The notes beneath the pieces were generated by a model. The model made no database searches and was not told the DNA's origin. It was given only the letters and a program-made list of their open reading frames with translations. This document shows, piece by piece, positions 1 to 9,118 of a stretch of DNA of 56,483 nucleotides; position 1 is the stretch's first letter, and each line of letters starts with the position of its first letter. Origin of the DNA: Streptomyces sp. WM4235 (GTDB lineage: Bacteria; Actinomycetota; Actinomycetes; Streptomycetales; Streptomycetaceae); contig NZ_LGDE01000404.1 in the NCBI RefSeq assembly GCF_001279725.1, positions 1-56,483 on the forward strand. Direction: 5' to 3'. The position numbers and the translations under genes were made by a program.

Positions 1-2230
1 ACGCCGGGTTGGTGCACGTGCCGCCCGGAGGCGTCGTCGGGGGAGTCGTCGGCGGGGGGGTGGGGGGAGTGGTCGGCGGGGTGGTGGGCGGCGTGGTGGG
101 CGGGGTCGTGGTGCCCGGCTCCACCACCGTGGTGCCGCGCGCCAGGTCGCCGGCGAGGGCGTAGGTCGTGCCGGAGATGTTCACCGTCCAGTTGGAGGGC
201 GTGGAGACCGGCAGGTAGTAGTTGAACGCCAGGTCGACCGAGGCGCCCGGGGCCAGCGTCTGCCAGGCCGGGAGCTTCAGCGAGACCCGGTGGAAGTCGC
301 CCTTCAGACCACCGACGTTGCTGCCGGTGTGGTCGCTGCTGATCACCTTCGTGCCGAACCCGGACTGGTCCGAGGCGTTGTTCGGAGCCGAGGTCGCGTA
401 GTCGAACTGGAACTCGGTGCCGCCCGGCAGCGTGGTCCGGGTGTTGTTGGTGATCTTGATCTTCGGGGTGATCGGGTAGTTGGAGTCGCCGAGCTTGAAC
501 TCGGTGAACTCCGTCGCCACGTCCACGGCCTTCTTCGGCAGCGCGGTGTTGGACTTGCTCGCGCCGTACGGGGAGGCCGCCTTGAACTTGTCGTACATCA
601 GCGAGGTGAGCGTGTCGCCCATCTCGTACTGGCCCTTCGCGGCGTTCCAGGCGTAGTCGCCGGCCATCTCCCAGACCATGGTGCCGCCGATGCCGCGGTC
701 CACGACGTAGTCGGCCTTGGCCGCCACCGACTGCTCGTCCTCGGTGGAGAGGAAGACCTTCTTCTGCGCGTTCCACAGCCACGGCGCGACCAGCTTGGCG
801 TCGTACTTGCGGACGTAGGTGCCGGTCAGGGTGGTGTTCGCGGGGAAGCCGTACCTGGTGACGTAGTCGCCGACGATCCCCTTCTCCAGGTTCTTGGCGT
901 GCCACATCGGGTTGGAACCGGCGGGGGACTCGACCCCGTTGGTGTCCTTGTCGTGCCACAGGTTGTCGATGCCGACCGCGCCGTCACCGCACTTGGTCAG
1001 ACCGGCGCCGGCCGGGCAGGTCGTCGCGGACGCCTTGCCCCACAGGCCGTCGGTGCCGCCCTGCACGTTCTTGTGGCCGCGGGTGTAGTACGGCAGGCCG
1101 ATGTTGATGCGGCCCGCCGGCATGGAGCCGCGGAAGTAGTGGTAGGCCCAGTCGGTGTTGAGGTACCCGACGCCCCCGTACTGGGAGCTTCCGTAGACGT
1201 TGGCGGCCGCCAGCTCGGCGTCCTTGCCGTCGTCGAAGAGCGAGGCGTTGGGGCCGACGTACTCGTTCCAGGCGCCGTGCAGGTCGTAGGACATGATGTT
1301 GACGTAGTCCAGGTACTTCTGCATCTGGAACGTCTCCATGCCCCGCAGCAGGTAGCCGGAGGAGGGGGCGGCGACGGTGAGCAGGTAGTGCCTGCCGTCG
1401 GTGGCGCCCGCGCGGTCGAGCTTCTCGCGCAGCGACTTCATGAGGGCCGCGTAGCCCTTGACCAGCCCGGCCCGGCGGGCGTTGGAGAGCTGCCAGTCCA
1501 GCGGGTTGCCCGCGTCCTTCATGGTGGTCGGGTACTCGTAGTCGATGTCGACGCCGTTGAACCCGTACTTGCGGATGAACTCGACGGAGGAGTTCGCGAA
1601 GGTGTCGATGCCGGCCTGGTTGACCGAGCCGTCGGCGTTGGTGGCCATCGAGTAGAAGCCGCCGGAGGCGACCCGGTTGCCGTCGTCGCCGAAGTAGCCG
1701 CCGGTCTCGGCCCAACCGCCCACCGAGATCAGGGTCTTCACGTTCGGGTACTGCTTCTTGAACTTCGTCAGCTGGTTGAAGTGGCCCTTGTAGGGGAGGG
1801 CCGGATCCATCTCGGCGCCCGCGACACCCGGCCAGGTCATCCCGGTGGCCGCGTTGTTCGCGTTGTCCGCGCCCACGGAGATCTTGTTGTCCCCGCCGAC
1901 GTGGGCGAAGGCGTAGTTCAGGTGGGTGACCTTCGACCACGGGATGTTGTTGGCGAGGTAGGCGGGGGTGCCGTCCTTGCCGGTGCGCCATCCGGTGAAG
2001 TAGCCGATGACGCGGCGCTGGTGGTCCGCGCCCATCTTCTCGCGGCCCTCGGAGTCGTAGACCGAGCAGTACGGGACGTCGACGCCGGCCGTCTTGTACA
2101 GCCCGTCGGGGCGACATGTTTCGTTGTCGGCGGCGTGTGAGACGCCGGCCGAGAGCCCGCCGACCAGCAGTCCGGCGATTGCGGCGCCGGATGCCAGGAG
2201 CATCGCTCTCGTACGTGTGGGGGACGGCAT
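1..2230 (-). CDS. Secreted GH18 chitinase, 3' end cut by window edge
   Basis: Hydrolyses chitin outside the cell. The ATG at 2230 is preceded by an AGGAGG-type ribosome site. Residues 1-33 are a signal peptide (basic start, hydrophobic core, VSHA cleavage region). The GH18 barrel covers about residues 50-545 and carries the diagnostic [10 protein letters not shown] segment (bases 1531-1560), where the glutamate is the catalytic acid and the aspartates assist. A beta-sandwich-like accessory domain follows (about 560-695). Next comes a Thr/Pro-rich linker of TTPP repeats, then GGTCTNPA, which looks like the start of a C-terminal chitin-binding module of the CBM5/12 kind, cut at base 1. At least 743 residues are visible. 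It is transcribed away from the rib operon and controlled by the promoter repeats at 2353-2396. Confidence 0.95.
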   Translation of the reverse strand, partial: MPSPTRTRAMLLASGAAIAGLLVGGLSAGVSHAADNETCRPDGLYKTAGVDVPYCSVYDSEGREKMGADHQRRVIGYFTGWRTGKDGTPAYLANNIPWSKVTHLNYAFAHVGGDNKISVGADNANNAATGMTWPGVAGAEMDPALPYKGHFNQLTKFKKQYPNVKTLISVGGWAETGGYFGDDGNRVASGGFYSMATNADGSVNQAGIDTFANSSVEFIRKYGFNGVDIDYEYPTTMKDAGNPLDWQLSNARRAGLVKGYAALMKSLREKLDRAGATDGRHYLLTVAAPSSGYLLRGMETFQMQKYLDYVNIMSYDLHGAWNEYVGPNASLFDDGKDAELAAANVYGSSQYGGVGYLNTDWAYHYFRGSMPAGRINIGLPYYTRGHKNVQGGTDGLWGKASATTCPAGAGLTKCGDGAVGIDNLWHDKDTNGVESPAGSNPMWHAKNLEKGIVGDYVTRYGFPANTTLTGTYVRKYDAKLVAPWLWNAQKKVFLSTEDEQSVAAKADYVVDRGIGGTMVWEMAGDYAWNAAKGQYEMGDTLTSLMYDKFKAASPYGASKSNTALPKKAVDVATEFTEFKLGDSNYPITPKIKITNNTRTTLPGGTEFQFDYATSAPNNASDQSGFGTKVISSDHTGSNVGGLKGDFHRVSLKLPAWQTLAPGASVDLAFNYYLPVSTPSNWTVNISGTTYALAGDLARGTTVVEPGTTTPPTTPPTTPPTTPPTPPPTTPPTTPPGGTCTNPA

Positions 2231-2352
2231 GGTGCCTCCTGGGGAGGGGAGGATGGCAGGACACGACGTGCATCAACATGCGGAAGGGTGACGCTGGTTG
2301 GCCCGCGACGTGCGCACATCCGACGGGCCGGCTCCCTGGGAAGATGAAGGGA

Positions 2353-2396
2353 ACGTTAAGAGGACTAGACCAACCCGTCAATAGGTCTGGACCAAC
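2353..2396 (-). promoter_or_regulatory. Chitinase promoter with paired direct repeats
   Basis: Read on the minus strand there is a -35 TTGACG (2381-2376), a 17-base spacer and a -10 TAACGT (2358-2353). Two direct repeats sit on it: 2383-2396 just upstream of the -35, and 2361-2374 inside the spacer. They match at 12 of 14 positions and are spaced 22 bp. The upstream copy contains TGGTCCAGACCT exactly, the repeat known from Streptomyces chitinase promoters such as chi63. Both also resemble the DasR operator (dre). Expected behaviour is repression relieved by chitin-derived amino sugars, by analogy with those systems. Confidence 0.85.
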
Positions 2397-2545
2397 GCTC
2401 GGTGGGAAGTGCGCGCCCCGCGCCGGCCGCGCGCGGCCGGCGCGACAGCGACGCTCAAGAATGGCCGGTTTGTGATCCAGGCCACACGCGCTCACCCGCA
2501 TGGCCGCCGATCACCCGTGGCACACTGGCCTGAGTACCAGTAGCA

Positions 2546-2672
2546 GCGCACTCCGGGGTCGGTGTAATTCCGAACCGGCGGTTATAGTCCGCGACCCGTC
2601 CGCAGCCAGCGGCCGGTTGACCAGGTGAAATTCCTGGACCGACGGTTAAAGTCCGGATGGGAGGCAGTGCGC
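2546..2672 (+). promoter_or_regulatory. FMN riboswitch (RFN element)
   Basis: The conserved RFN blocks are all present in order: GGGGTCGGTGTAATTCCG, AACCGGCGGT..AGTCCGCGACCC, GGTGAAATTCCTGGACCGAC and GGTTAAAGTCCGGATGGGAG. The closing helix P1 is visible as GCGCACT (2546-2552) pairing with AGTGCGC (2666-2672). It lies in front of ribD and reads in the same direction, so FMN binding should lower expression of the rib operon. Confidence 0.97.
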
Positions 2673-2841
2673 GGCGGGCGAGTCACCGGTACGCCGCCGT
2701 CGGCGGTCCATCGGCGTATCCAGCGGATGCGTCTCGAAGGGACCGTTCATCCGGCCTCGGCGTCCCCGCGTGTGCCACCCGCTTCATCTGTCGTATCCCG
2801 ACAGGCCCCGGAGTCCGTGCCCGATTGAGGCAGGAGACCCG
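2673..2841 (+). other. rib operon leader between aptamer and ribD
   Basis: This 169-base stretch has no convincing gene. It separates the FMN aptamer from ribD and must hold the expression platform. The ribosome site AGGAG (2832-2836) lies five bases before the GTG start. No obvious run of T after a hairpin is visible, so control of translation or Rho-dependent termination is more likely than an intrinsic attenuator; this is inference. Confidence 0.5.
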
Positions 2842-3999
2842 GTGGCGCCCCACGTCGATCCACACCACGACGACGCATCCGCAGGTGATGCGCACGCCGT
2901 ACGTGACGAAACCGCCATGCGCCGAGCCATCGAGCTCGCGGCCCGCGGACTCGGCTCCACCAGCCCCAACCCCGTCGTCGGCTGCGTCGTCACGGACGCC
3001 ACCGGCTCCGTCGTCGGCGAAGGCTGGCACGAACGCGCCGGCGGCCCGCACGCCGAGGTCCACGCCCTGCGCGCGGCCGGAGCCGCGGCCCGCGGCGGCA
3101 CCGCCTACGTCACCCTCGAACCCTGCAACCACACCGGCCGCACCGGCCCCTGCGCGCAGGCCCTCGTCGACGCCGGCGTCACCCGCGTCCTCTACGCCGT
3201 CCCCGACCCGACCCCGCAGGCCGGCGGCGGCTCCGCCACCCTGCGCGAGGCCGGGATCACCGCCGAGGCCGGCCTCCTCGCCGACGAGGCCGAGGACGGC
3301 AACGCCGCCTGGCTGACCTCCGTACGCCTGGGCCGGCCCCACGTCCTGTGGAAGTACGCCGCCACCCTCGACGGCCGCGTCGCCGCCGCCGACGGCACCA
3401 GCCGCTGGATCAGCTCCGCCGAGTCCCGCGCCGACGTCCACCGGCTGCGCGCCGAGGTCGACGCCGTCGTCGTCGGCGCCGGCACCCTGCGCGCCGACGA
3501 CCCGCACCTCGCCGTGCGCGGACCCGCGGCGCGGGCCCTCGCGGGCCGGCCGCTGCGGGTCGTCCTGGACACCCACGCCCGCATCCGGCCCGGCGCCCGC
3601 GTCCTGGACGACGCCGCGCCGACCCTCCTCGCCGTCGGCGAGGACGCCGACACCCGGCACCTGCCCGGAGTCGACGTCGTCCGCCTCCCCGGCGACGCGC
3701 ACGGACTCTCCGTCGAGTCCCTGCTCGCGGAGCTGTACCGGCGCGGAACCCGCTCCGTACTCCTCGAAGGCGGCCCGACCCTGGCCGGCGCCTTCGTCGC
3801 CGCGGGCGCCGTGGACAAGGTCGTCGGCTACCTCGCCCCCGTCCTGCTCGGAGCGGGCCCGAACGCCCTCGCCGACGCCGGCGTCGCCACCCTCACCGAC
3901 GCGCTCCGTCTCCGCATCACCGACACGACCCGCATCGGCACCGACATCCGCGTCACCGCAGTCCCCGAAGCCGTCCCCACCGCCCCCAAGGAGCACTGA
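2842..3999 (+). CDS. ribD: Bifunctional riboflavin deaminase/reductase
   Basis: Catalyses the second and third steps from GTP to riboflavin: deamination of the diaminopyrimidine, then NADPH reduction of the ribosyl side chain. The product is 385 aa, normal for the family. The N-terminal cytidine-deaminase-like domain has the zinc motif HAEVHA (about 70-75) and PCNHTGRTGPC (94-104). The reductase domain occupies about 165-375. The GTG at 2842 is chosen because AGGAG lies five bases upstream; an earlier in-frame GTG at 2770 has no such site. The stop is immediately followed by the GTG of ribE. First gene under the FMN riboswitch. Confidence 0.95.
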   Translation: MAPHVDPHHDDASAGDAHAVRDETAMRRAIELAARGLGSTSPNPVVGCVVTDATGSVVGEGWHERAGGPHAEVHALRAAGAAARGGTAYVTLEPCNHTGRTGPCAQALVDAGVTRVLYAVPDPTPQAGGGSATLREAGITAEAGLLADEAEDGNAAWLTSVRLGRPHVLWKYAATLDGRVAAADGTSRWISSAESRADVHRLRAEVDAVVVGAGTLRADDPHLAVRGPAARALAGRPLRVVLDTHARIRPGARVLDDAAPTLLAVGEDADTRHLPGVDVVRLPGDAHGLSVESLLAELYRRGTRSVLLEGGPTLAGAFVAAGAVDKVVGYLAPVLLGAGPNALADAGVATLTDALRLRITDTTRIGTDIRVTAVPEAVPTAPKEH

Positions 4000-4623
4000 G
4001 TGTTCACCGGAATCGTCGAAGAACTGGGCGAGGTCACCGCCGTCGAGCAGCTCGCGGAAGCCTCCCGCTTCCGCCTGCGCGGCCCCCTCGTCACCGACGG
4101 CGCCAAGCACGGCGACTCGATCGCCGTCAACGGCGTCTGCCTGACCGTGGTGGAGACCGGCGACGGCGAGTTCACCGCCGACGTCATGCAGGAGACCCTG
4201 AACCGCTCCAGCCTCGGCGCCCTCACCCAGGGGTCCCGGGTCAACCTGGAGCGTCCGATGGAACTCGGCGGGCGCCTCGGCGGCCACCTGGTCCAGGGCC
4301 ACGTGGACGGCACCGGCACGATCCTTTCCCGCACCCCCTCCGAGCACTGGGAGATCGTCAAGGTCGGCCTTCCCGCCGGCCTCGCGCGGTACGTCGTCGA
4401 GAAGGGCTCCATCACGGTGGACGGCGTCAGCCTCACCGTGGTCGAGGCCGCCGCCGACTGGTTCACCATCAGTCTCATCCCGACCACCCTCGCCCTGACC
4501 ACCCTCGGCCTCAAGCGGAGCGGCGACCCGGTCAACCTGGAGGTGGACGTCCTCGCGAAGTACGTGGAACGCCTGCTCGCCGCCGGAGTGAACCCCCTGC
4601 ACGCCCAGGAGGAGTCGAAGTGA
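4000..4623 (+). CDS. ribE: Riboflavin synthase alpha subunit
   Basis: Dismutates two molecules of 6,7-dimethyl-8-ribityllumazine to riboflavin and a pyrimidine that is recycled. The 207-aa protein begins with the family signature [10 protein letters not shown] and shows the internal duplication of two lumazine-binding halves: [12 protein letters not shown] in the first is echoed by [12 protein letters not shown] in the second. The GTG start touches the ribD stop, with AAGGAG just upstream inside ribD. The end overlaps ribM by GTGA, so the genes are translationally coupled. Named ribC in some species. Confidence 0.96.
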   Translation: MFTGIVEELGEVTAVEQLAEASRFRLRGPLVTDGAKHGDSIAVNGVCLTVVETGDGEFTADVMQETLNRSSLGALTQGSRVNLERPMELGGRLGGHLVQGHVDGTGTILSRTPSEHWEIVKVGLPAGLARYVVEKGSITVDGVSLTVVEAAADWFTISLIPTTLALTTLGLKRSGDPVNLEVDVLAKYVERLLAAGVNPLHAQEESK

Positions 4624-5273
4624 GCGCCCTGACCTGGCTCAACACCGAGGCCTTCGAGGTCGTCGGCCAGAAGGTCATCTGGTCCGACATGATCGGCAAC
4701 CTGATGGGCCTGGCCGCCCTCGCGCTCGGCTGGCGCCGCTCCATATGGACCTGGCCCGCCCAGCTCCTCTCCGGCCTGATCCTCATCGCCGCCTACGCCT
4801 CCGCCCACCTCGCCGGCGGCGTCGGCAAGCAGCTCCTCGTCATCGGCGTGGCCGTCTGGGGCTGGCGGGCCTGGCAGAAGGGCCGACAGCAGGCCCAGGA
4901 CGGCTCCATCGCCGTCCGCACCGCGAGCTGGAAGGAGCGCGGACTGCTCCTGGCCGGCGCGGCCCTCGGCACCCTCGCGGTCGGCGGCCTCTTCACGCTG
5001 TTCCCGCACCTGTCGTGGAGCCCGTGGGCGGACGCCTACATCTTCGTCGGCACCATCGTGGCCATGGTCGCCCAGGCCCGCGGCCTGGTGGAGTTCTGGT
5101 TCGCCTGGCTCCTCGTCGACCTCGTCGGCGTGCCGCTCGCCTTCAACAACGGCCTGGCCTTCTCCGGTCTCGTCTACGTCCTCTACTTCGCGCTCGTCCT
5201 GTGGGGCGCGTACGACTGGTACCAGCGCTCGCGCGCCACCCCCGCCCCGGCCCTCGAAGGAGCAACGGCATGA
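4620..5273 (+). CDS. ribM: PnuC-family riboflavin transporter (RibM type)
   Basis: Predicted inner-membrane protein of 217 aa with about seven hydrophobic segments, several rich in Trp ([39 protein letters not shown]). This is the fold and motif pattern of the PnuC family. Its place between riboflavin synthase and ribAB in an FMN-riboswitch operon matches the RibM riboflavin facilitators known from Streptomyces and Corynebacterium, so flavin rather than nicotinamide riboside is the likely substrate (inference from context). Starts at GTG overlapping the ribE stop and ends in ATGA overlapping ribAB. Confidence 0.88.
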   Translation: MSALTWLNTEAFEVVGQKVIWSDMIGNLMGLAALALGWRRSIWTWPAQLLSGLILIAAYASAHLAGGVGKQLLVIGVAVWGWRAWQKGRQQAQDGSIAVRTASWKERGLLLAGAALGTLAVGGLFTLFPHLSWSPWADAYIFVGTIVAMVAQARGLVEFWFAWLLVDLVGVPLAFNNGLAFSGLVYVLYFALVLWGAYDWYQRSRATPAPALEGATA

Positions 5274-6568
5274 CCACCCTCAAGCCCGTGCCGGACATGC
5301 CCGCCGCAGCCGAGGAGACCTTCCTCCTCGACCCGGTCGAGCAGGCCATCCGCGACATCGCCGCGGGCCGCCCGATCGTCGTCGTCGACGACGAGGACCG
5401 CGAGAACGAGGGGGACCTCGTCCTCGCGGCCGAGAAGGCCACCCCCGAGATCATCGCGTTCATGATGAGCGAGTGCCGCGGCCTGATCTGCGCCCCCATG
5501 GAAGGCCCCGAGCTCGACCGGCTCGAACTTCCCCAGATGGTCCGGGACAACACCGAGTCCATGCAGACGGCCTTCACCGTCTCCGTCGACGCGAGCGCCG
5601 CCCACGGCGTCAGCACCGGGATCTCGGCCGCCGACCGCGCCACCACGCTGCGCCTGCTGGCCGCGGGCTCCTCCGAGCCCTCGGACTTCGTCCGCCCCGG
5701 CCACGTCTTCCCGCTGCGCGCCAAGCCCGGCGGCGTCCTGGTCCGCAACGGCCACACCGAGGCCGCCGTGGACCTCGCCCGCCTCGCGGGCCTGCGCCCG
5801 GTCGGCGCCATCGTGGAGATCGCCGGCGAGGACGGCGTCATGCTGCGCCTGCCCGAACTGATCCCCTTCGCCCGCAAGCACGGGCTGACGATCATCTCGA
5901 TCGAGGACCTGATCGCCTACCGCCGCTCGGCCGAGCCGACCGTGCGCCGCGAGGCCGAGGTCAGCCTGCCGACCGCCTTCGGCGAGTTCACCGCGTACGG
6001 CTACCGCTCCACCGTCGACGGCGTCGAGCACATCGCCCTCGTCCGCGGCGAGGTCGGAGACGGCAAGGACATCCTGGTCCGCATGCACTCCGAGTGCCTG
6101 ACCGGGGACATCTTCCAGTCCCAGCGCTGCGACTGCGGCCCCCAGCTGCACGCCTCCATGGCCCGCATCCAGGCCGAGGGCCGCGGCGTCGTCGTCTACC
6201 TGCGCGGCCACGAGGGCCGCGGCATCGGCCTCCTGTCCAAGCTGCGCGCCTACGAGCTCCAGGAACGCGGACGCGACACCCTCGACGCCAACCTCGAACT
6301 CGGCCTGCCCGCCGACGCCCGCGACTACGGAGCCGGCGCCCGCATCCTCGCCGACCTGGGCGTGCACGGCGTCCGGCTGCTGACGAACAACCCCGACAAG
6401 GCCGCGGCCCTGGTCCGCCACGGCATCACGGTCGACAGCCGGGAGCCGATGCCCGTCGAGGCCGGCGAGCACAACCTGCGGTACCTGCGCACCAAGCGGG
6501 ACCGGATGGGCCACGACCTGCCCTGGCTGGACGAGGCCGTGTCCACCTCCGCCTGCGGCAACCAGTAA
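5270..6568 (+). CDS. ribAB: Bifunctional DHBP synthase/GTP cyclohydrolase II
   Basis: Supplies both branches of riboflavin synthesis. The N-terminal half (about 1-215) makes 3,4-dihydroxy-2-butanone 4-phosphate from ribulose 5-phosphate and contains the acidic loop [12 protein letters not shown]. The C-terminal half (about 225-425) opens GTP and has zinc cysteines at 276, 287 and 289 (SECLTG, RCDCG) and the catalytic [10 protein letters not shown] segment. The 432-aa length is normal for the fused enzyme. Its ATG overlaps the ribM stop by ATGA. A short gap separates it from ribH. Confidence 0.97.
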   Translation: MTTLKPVPDMPAAAEETFLLDPVEQAIRDIAAGRPIVVVDDEDRENEGDLVLAAEKATPEIIAFMMSECRGLICAPMEGPELDRLELPQMVRDNTESMQTAFTVSVDASAAHGVSTGISAADRATTLRLLAAGSSEPSDFVRPGHVFPLRAKPGGVLVRNGHTEAAVDLARLAGLRPVGAIVEIAGEDGVMLRLPELIPFARKHGLTIISIEDLIAYRRSAEPTVRREAEVSLPTAFGEFTAYGYRSTVDGVEHIALVRGEVGDGKDILVRMHSECLTGDIFQSQRCDCGPQLHASMARIQAEGRGVVVYLRGHEGRGIGLLSKLRAYELQERGRDTLDANLELGLPADARDYGAGARILADLGVHGVRLLTNNPDKAAALVRHGITVDSREPMPVEAGEHNLRYLRTKRDRMGHDLPWLDEAVSTSACGNQ

Positions 6569-6631
6569 CACGTACGAGCCAACCCGACACCACCCCGAGC
6601 ACCACCCGATCGACACCCGAGGAGCAGAGCT

Positions 6632-7117
6632 GTGAGCGGCAAGGGCGCACCCGAACTGAGCGTGAAGAACTGCGGAGACCTGCGAGTCGCCGTGATCGCG
6701 GCCCAGTGGCACGAGAAGGTCATGGACGGTCTGGTCGACGGCGCCCTGCGCGCCCTGCACGAGCTGGGCATCGACGAGCCCACCCTCCTGCGGGTCCCGG
6801 GCAGCTTCGAACTCCCGGTCGTGGCGAAGGTACTCGCCGGTCGCGGTTACGATGCCATCGTCGCCCTCGGCGTGGTCATCCGCGGCGGCACCCCGCACTT
6901 CGACTACGTCTGCCAGGGCGTCACCCAGGGCCTGGTACAGGTGTCGATCGACACCGGAGTCCCCGTCGGCTTCGGCGTACTGACCTGCGACAACGACGAG
7001 CAGGCGCTGGACCGCGCCGGGCTTGAGGGGTCGAATGAGGACAAGGGGCACGAAGCGGTCACCGCCGCCGTCTCCACCGCCATGACCCTGCGGACCGTCA
7101 GCGAACCCTGGCGCTGA
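6632..7117 (+). CDS. ribH: Lumazine synthase
   Basis: Condenses the RibD-derived aminopyrimidine with the RibAB-derived butanone phosphate to give 6,7-dimethyl-8-ribityllumazine, the RibE substrate. At 161 aa it is typical. It shows the substrate-loop motifs VPGSFELP and [15 protein letters not shown] and the phosphate-binding region toward the end. The GTG start has GAGGAG (6619-6624) seven bases upstream. Last gene of the rib operon; the family assembles into 60-mer or pentamer shells. Confidence 0.96.
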   Translation: MSGKGAPELSVKNCGDLRVAVIAAQWHEKVMDGLVDGALRALHELGIDEPTLLRVPGSFELPVVAKVLAGRGYDAIVALGVVIRGGTPHFDYVCQGVTQGLVQVSIDTGVPVGFGVLTCDNDEQALDRAGLEGSNEDKGHEAVTAAVSTAMTLRTVSEPWR

Positions 7118-7152
7118 GTGGCGGCGGGGGACCCCTTATTCTGAGGACCATC

Positions 7153-7434
7153 ATGGCGAACACATCCCCCAAGAGCTTCGAAGAGCTCTTCACCGAGCTC
7201 CAGCTCAAGGCCGCCAACGGCGACCCCGGCACGTCCCGCACCGCCGAGCTCGTCTCGCAGGGCGTGCATGCCATCGGCAAGAAGGTCGTCGAGGAGGCCG
7301 CCGAGGTCTGGATGGCCGCCGAGTACGAGGGCAAGGAAGCCGCCGCCGAGGAGATCTCCCAGCTGCTCTACCACGTCCAGGTGATGATGGTGGCGCGCGG
7401 GATCACCCTCGACGACGTCTACGCGCACCTCTAG
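7153..7434 (+). CDS. hisE: Phosphoribosyl-ATP pyrophosphatase
   Basis: Second step of histidine synthesis: removes pyrophosphate from phosphoribosyl-ATP. The 93-aa protein has the all-alpha MazG-like signature [13 protein letters not shown]...[14 protein letters not shown], whose acidic residues bind magnesium. The ATG has GAGGA about seven bases upstream. In actinobacteria HisE is a separate protein and commonly sits directly before hisG, as here. Only 35 bases separate it from ribH, so read-through from the rib operon is possible. A TATTCT hexamer shortly upstream could give it its own promoter. Confidence 0.95.
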   Translation: MANTSPKSFEELFTELQLKAANGDPGTSRTAELVSQGVHAIGKKVVEEAAEVWMAAEYEGKEAAAEEISQLLYHVQVMMVARGITLDDVYAHL

Positions 7435-7510
7435 ACCGGCAGACCCTCCCGCGGGCCCCCGCCCGCCACCAGCCCCCACCTTTCGCAACCCACGCATCAA
7501 AGGAAGCCCC

Positions 7511-8359
7511 ATGCTGCGCATCGCCGTCCCCAACAAGGGTGCACTCTCCGGACCTGCGTCGGCGATGCTCCATGAGGCCGGCTACCGGATGCGCAAGGAG
7601 TCCAAGGAGCTCGTGGTCGTCGACCCCGAGAACGAGGTGGAGTTCTTCTACCTCCGCCCCAAGGACATCGCGATCTACGTGTCCTCCGGGAAGCTCGACA
7701 TCGGCATCACCGGCCGCGACCTGCTGCTCGACTCCGGCGCCAGCGCCGAGGAGATCCTGCCGCTGAACTTCGGCCGGTCCACCTTCCGCTACGCCACGAT
7801 CCCCGGCACCGCGAAGGGCCCCGAGGACTTCACCGGGATGACCATCGCGACCTCGTACGAGGGAATCGTCGCCAAGCACCTCGCCGACCAGGGCATCGAC
7901 GCCTCCGTCGTGCACCTCGACGGCGCGGTCGAGACCGCCATCCAGCTCGGCGTCGCCCAGATCATCGCGGACGTCGTCGAGACCGGAACCAGCCTGCGCA
8001 ACGCCGGCCTGGAGGTCATCGGCGAGCCGATCATGACCTCCGAGGCGGTCGTCATCCGCGGCAACACCGCCGACGCCGAGGACCCGCGCACCCAGCAGTT
8101 CCTGCGCCGCCTCCAGGGCGTCCTGGTGGCCCGCAGCTACGTGATGATGGACTACGACTGCCGCGCCGAGCACCTGGAGCGCGCGGTCGCCCTCACCCCG
8201 GGCCTGGAGTCGCCGACCGTCTCCCCGCTGCACAACGAGGGCTGGGTCGCCGTCCGCGCCATGGTCCCCGCCAAGGAGGCCCAGCGGATCATGGACGACC
8301 TGTACGAGCTCGGCGCGCGCGCGATCCTCACCACCTCGATCCACGCCTGCCGCCTCTGA
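7511..8359 (+). CDS. hisG: ATP phosphoribosyltransferase (long form)
   Basis: Commits ATP and PRPP to histidine synthesis. The 282-aa length marks the long form, which carries a C-terminal ACT-like regulatory domain (about 210-282) that senses histidine; this form does not need HisZ. N-terminal LRIAVPNKGALSGPA and the central GITGRDLL and DVVETGTSLRNAGLEVI (PRPP-binding) segments are typical. AAGGAAG lies just before the ATG. Transcribed with hisE; a strong hairpin follows at 8372-8400. Confidence 0.97.
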   Translation: MLRIAVPNKGALSGPASAMLHEAGYRMRKESKELVVVDPENEVEFFYLRPKDIAIYVSSGKLDIGITGRDLLLDSGASAEEILPLNFGRSTFRYATIPGTAKGPEDFTGMTIATSYEGIVAKHLADQGIDASVVHLDGAVETAIQLGVAQIIADVVETGTSLRNAGLEVIGEPIMTSEAVVIRGNTADAEDPRTQQFLRRLQGVLVARSYVMMDYDCRAEHLERAVALTPGLESPTVSPLHNEGWVAVRAMVPAKEAQRIMDDLYELGARAILTTSIHACRL

Positions 8360-8371
8360 CACGTCCCGTCC

Positions 8372-8400
8372 GGCGGATCCGCCGTCACCGCGGATCCGCC
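8372..8400 (+). terminator. Hairpin after hisG
   Basis: Perfect 11-bp inverted repeat GGCGGATCCGC / GCGGATCCGCC around the loop CGTCACC, starting 13 bases after the hisG stop. There is no T-run, as is common in Streptomyces, so termination may be partial. Confidence 0.7.
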
Positions 8401-8453
8401 AGTCCACCGGCCCAGCCGACTCACCACCTTCCGAGCAGAACCGAGCGCACACC

Positions 8454-8918
8454 ATGGCCGAGCCCGCCGCCCCGCCCGCACCGCCCGCCCTGCCGGTCAC
8501 CTTCCGGCCGACCCGCACCCGGGTCGTGCTGCTGAGCGTCGGGCTCGCCATGTTCGTGACCATCTCGGCCATCGCCCTGATCCTCGACACCCTCCATCCG
8601 GGCGAACGGATCAGCTTCATCTTCGTGGCGATCCTGCTCAGCTCCGTCCTGGTCCTGCTCAGCCGCCCCAAGGTGGTCGCGGACGAGGCCGGCGTCACCG
8701 TCGTCAACCTCACGACCACCCGCCGGCTGGAGTGGGCGCAGATCCTGCGCGTCAACCTCCGCCCCGGCGACCCGTGGGTGTTCCTCGACCTGAACGACGG
8801 CACCAGCCTGCCCGCGCTCGGCATCCAACCCGGCGTCGCCAAGGCCCGGGCGATCGGCGACGCCCGAGCCCTGCGCGCCCTGGCCGAGAGCCGCGGAACG
8901 GGCGGACACGACCACTGA
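8454..8918 (+). CDS. PH-domain (bPH2-like) membrane protein
   Basis: A 154-aa protein. After a Pro/Ala-rich start it has two hydrophobic helices (about residues 25-48 and 55-68). A soluble C-terminal half follows (PKVVADEAGVTVVNLTTTRRLEWAQILRV...GDPWVFLDL), with the pattern of the bacterial pleckstrin-homology DUF that follows two membrane spans. Such proteins are common in actinobacteria but have no fixed function. It follows hisG at 95 bases and may share its transcript. It lies before the structured leader of the CNNM genes. Confidence 0.75.
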   Translation: MAEPAAPPAPPALPVTFRPTRTRVVLLSVGLAMFVTISAIALILDTLHPGERISFIFVAILLSSVLVLLSRPKVVADEAGVTVVNLTTTRRLEWAQILRVNLRPGDPWVFLDLNDGTSLPALGIQPGVAKARAIGDARALRALAESRGTGGHDH

Positions 8919-8927
8919 CCCCACCGA

Positions 8928-9118
8928 GGATCGTCGCTGCGTCCCATTGCGGCGGCGATCCCAGTGACTACCCTGGTGGCGGGGCGCAGCCGTGCGCCCT
9001 CCCACCGGCCCCGGGACCCCGTGGCCCGTGGGCAACTGCGACTCGAGGAGTGACTCCCTCCAGCAATGGACGGATCGTCCGGTAGTACCCGCGCCGCCCT
9101 CCCGATGGAGGCGGCGGC
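8928..9118 (+). promoter_or_regulatory. Structured mRNA leader hiding the ribosome site of the CNNM operon
   Basis: Several helices can be read directly. Hairpin A is 8928-8937 with 8952-8961 (10 bp, one G-U). Its 14-base loop can pair with 9063-9072 through ATTGC/GCAAT and CGTCC/GGACG, a possible long-range pseudoknot. Hairpin B is 8975-9006 (5 plus 7 bp). A competing hairpin, GGACG-GAT-CGTCC, lies at 9068-9080. The last hairpin (9093-9102 with 9107-9115, nine pairs and one bulged C, loop CGAT) buries the GGAGG ribosome site (9107-9111) seven bases before the ATG. This is the arrangement expected of a translational riboswitch. It does not match the motifs I know for M-box, ydaO, yybP-ykoY or other classes. 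Confidence 0.6.

Noticed and set aside
290..2140. Long open frame opposite the chitinase
   Set aside because: It is the antisense shadow of a clear GH18 gene; its translation is Val/Gly/Arg-rich with no domain, and long antisense frames are expected at this GC content.
8940..9080. M-box (ykoK) or c-di-AMP (ydaO) riboswitch
   Set aside because: The conserved core motifs of those classes are not present, although the gene context would suit them; kept as an unclassified structured leader.
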